A stretch of DNA of 64,000 bases from Palaemon carinicauda (taxonomy: Eukaryota > Arthropoda > Malacostraca > Decapoda > Palaemonidae), in assembly GCF_036898095.1 (NCBI RefSeq), contig NC_090736.1, positions 11,196,161 through 11,260,160 of the forward strand, written 5' to 3'. This document shows positions 62,557-64,000 of the stretch, piece by piece (position 1 is the first letter of the stretch; each line of letters starts with the position of its first letter). A program made the translations under genes and the position numbers. The notes under the pieces are model-generated. The model did not search any database. It was not told the DNA's origin and was given only the letters and a program-made list of their open reading frames with translations.

Positions 62557-63150
62557 TCAGAATCTTTCCCACATATGACCAAGTCGAGTGTATGACCACC
62601 TACTGACATTGATACCAAAACACTTTATTAAATTAAGCATCTCAAATACTTCCTTGAGTTCTTTAGCCTTATTATCATTTTCATTATCCATCCAACAATA
62701 AAAGTCTCCACCAATTAACGTATTTTTAATATCATCCACCACACCCATAAGAATACTAAATTCTTCAATGAATTTCCTCATATTACTCCATGGTGGTCTA
62801 TACAATGATATCATATTCAATACCGTACTGTTTCTTGTCAGTTTTAAATAGATATATTCAAACGTTTCAAATACTATTTCATTCATGATAGACACTCTAC
62901 AGAAGGTTTTCGACACGAAGACACCCACTCCTCCAGTTTTATCCTTTCTTGGTACGTGGTAGAAATCGTGAGTACACGGCGTCATCTCCTGAATCTTTGA
63001 GTTATCACTAATATTTCCCTGCAACCAAGTTTCAGTTAATAAGCATAAGTCTAGTTCCATTTCATTAATAAGATTTCTAATCTTTATGGTTTTATTCCCC
63101 ACCGATTGAATATTTATCAGACCACACTTAACCAATGAGCTAGATTCCAT
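62557..63150 (-). pseudogene. LINE ORF2, AP endonuclease part
   Basis: ATG at 63150. Motifs: GLINIQSVGNK, LCLLTETWL (catalytic Glu), GGVGVFVSK, SLYRPPWS, IGGDFYCW (the usual GDFN-type site). A frameshift near 62590 breaks the end, which continues in another frame. It would nick target DNA to prime reverse transcription. Confidence 0.75.
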
Positions 63151-64000
63151 GATTGCTTCTATTTTTTATCCTGGTAAGCTCCTCCTTGTATATTTTACAG
63201 TTTTCATCATATGTCTTATGATTTGTATCATTGTAATTCCTCATTGAGCAGTTACGACACTTTAACGTATTTACACTACAATCCGTGGTTCGGTGTTCCT
63301 GGCTACACTTTGCACATACCCGAGTCTTGTTGCTACAACTATCGGCAGTATGACCAAATTCCTGGCATTTATAACACTGAAATACATTGTAGGTATCATA
63401 AATTTTGCAGCATCTCCAAGCGTGGTATATACTCTATCGTCCCTTTTACGGAAAACTTTCCTGATAGTTGGACTACACTTTATAAAGACATGTGATTTAC
63501 TGCTTTGTCTTGATTTAAACTTCCTGATCAATTTAAAGTCCTCTTCGTTTTCACATATATCATTCAACCATTCATTCTTCTCCTTTATACTAGCAATATC
63601 ATCTTCTTTTTCATCAATATTGCAGACCTTGATCTTCGGTTTAAGTAGATCCTTTTTATCCACTTCTACCTTAATGTCTTTCTTGACCTCTTCTAAGTCA
63701 TTTTTAGTCTTTTCTAACCCAACTTTATCCACAAATTTAACTACCATGTGGCCTTGTTTAGAGGTTTTGACCTGTTCAACATCCGTGGTTATCTTCTTCA
63801 TGATTGTTTTCTTGATCTCTGAAGCCTTCGTATTTTTCTCTGTAGTTTTTATGACCAAAGTGGTTTTTTTTTTTATTTCAACCTACTTGCATATGTGGTC
63901 TTGGTCACATTATCTTGTTCGTATTCCGTAAGTTTCTCTTTCAGCTCAGCCATTTCTTGACACATATTAGTGTATTGAGCAGTTATCATATCCATAATAC
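63140..64000 (-). pseudogene. LINE ORF1 (nucleic-acid-binding protein), partial
   Basis: A Lys/Glu-rich N-terminal region is open to the window edge apart from a slip in an A-run at about 63870. The main open part is 63271-63858. After a frameshift near 63400 the C-terminus has zinc knuckles CYKCQEFGHTADSC and CAKCSQEHRTTDC, then CRNC. Its TAG (63142-63140) overlaps the ORF2 ATG (63150) by 11 bases, in a different frame. Confidence 0.7.

Larger units (their letters stand above)
60190..64000 (-). mobile_element. LINE (non-LTR retrotransposon), degraded, 5' end beyond window
   Basis: Minus-strand order: ORF1 with zinc knuckles, then ORF2 with AP endonuclease and RT. The RT style ([35 protein letters not shown]) fits the Jockey/CR1 group in a broad sense; the clade is not resolved. 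The 3' boundary is approximate. Confidence 0.75.

Overview
The window looks like intergenic DNA from an animal, most likely a decapod crustacean. That placement is an inference from DIRS1-like retrotransposon content, pogo/Tigger ends and dinucleotide repeats. No intact host gene was recognised. Nearly everything that could be interpreted is mobile DNA, mostly tyrosine-recombinase (DIRS-type) retrotransposons. Names used here: family 1 (F1-A, F1-B, F1-C), family 2 (F2-1, F2-2, F2-3) and family 3 (F3-1, F3-2).

Layout. 1-12234: F2-1 on the minus strand, cut by the window start and split in its 5' leader by a complete F1-A (4200-11018). 12235-12826: a CT microsatellite and a pogo/Tigger-type terminus. 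12827-20998: two degraded minus-strand pieces of a GC-rich family 3. 20999-21613: a deleted Tigger-like transposon. 22493-29099: F1-B, a rearranged element. 29481-36176: F1-C, the best preserved family 1 element. 36577-49621: a decayed P-element/THAP9-like transposase gene (THAP exon, intron, Trp-heptad coiled coil, transposase domains), split by F2-2 (38107-48067) and by a tRNA-derived SINE. F2-2 itself carries a pogo-like element with TA duplications (39043-40183). 49876-58500: F2-3 on the plus strand, running into a 500-base assembly gap. 59001-59985: a large imperfect inverted repeat. About 60190-64000: a degraded LINE on the minus strand, running off the window.

How the genes work together. 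Each DIRS element encodes a gag-like protein with an N-terminal Cys/His cluster and a basic RG-rich tail. A pol ORF (reverse transcriptase, RNase H and a DLFA...FPP segment) overlaps gag in the +1 frame, and a tyrosine recombinase ORF overlaps pol in a third frame. The non-identical ends are flanked by inverted terminal repeats (ITRs), and an internal complementary region (ICR) near the 3' end carries both ends joined head to tail, as expected for a circular intermediate. Insertions leave no target duplication and have A-runs at the joints. Comparing copies with each other supplies most of the evidence for breaks, nesting order and relative ages.
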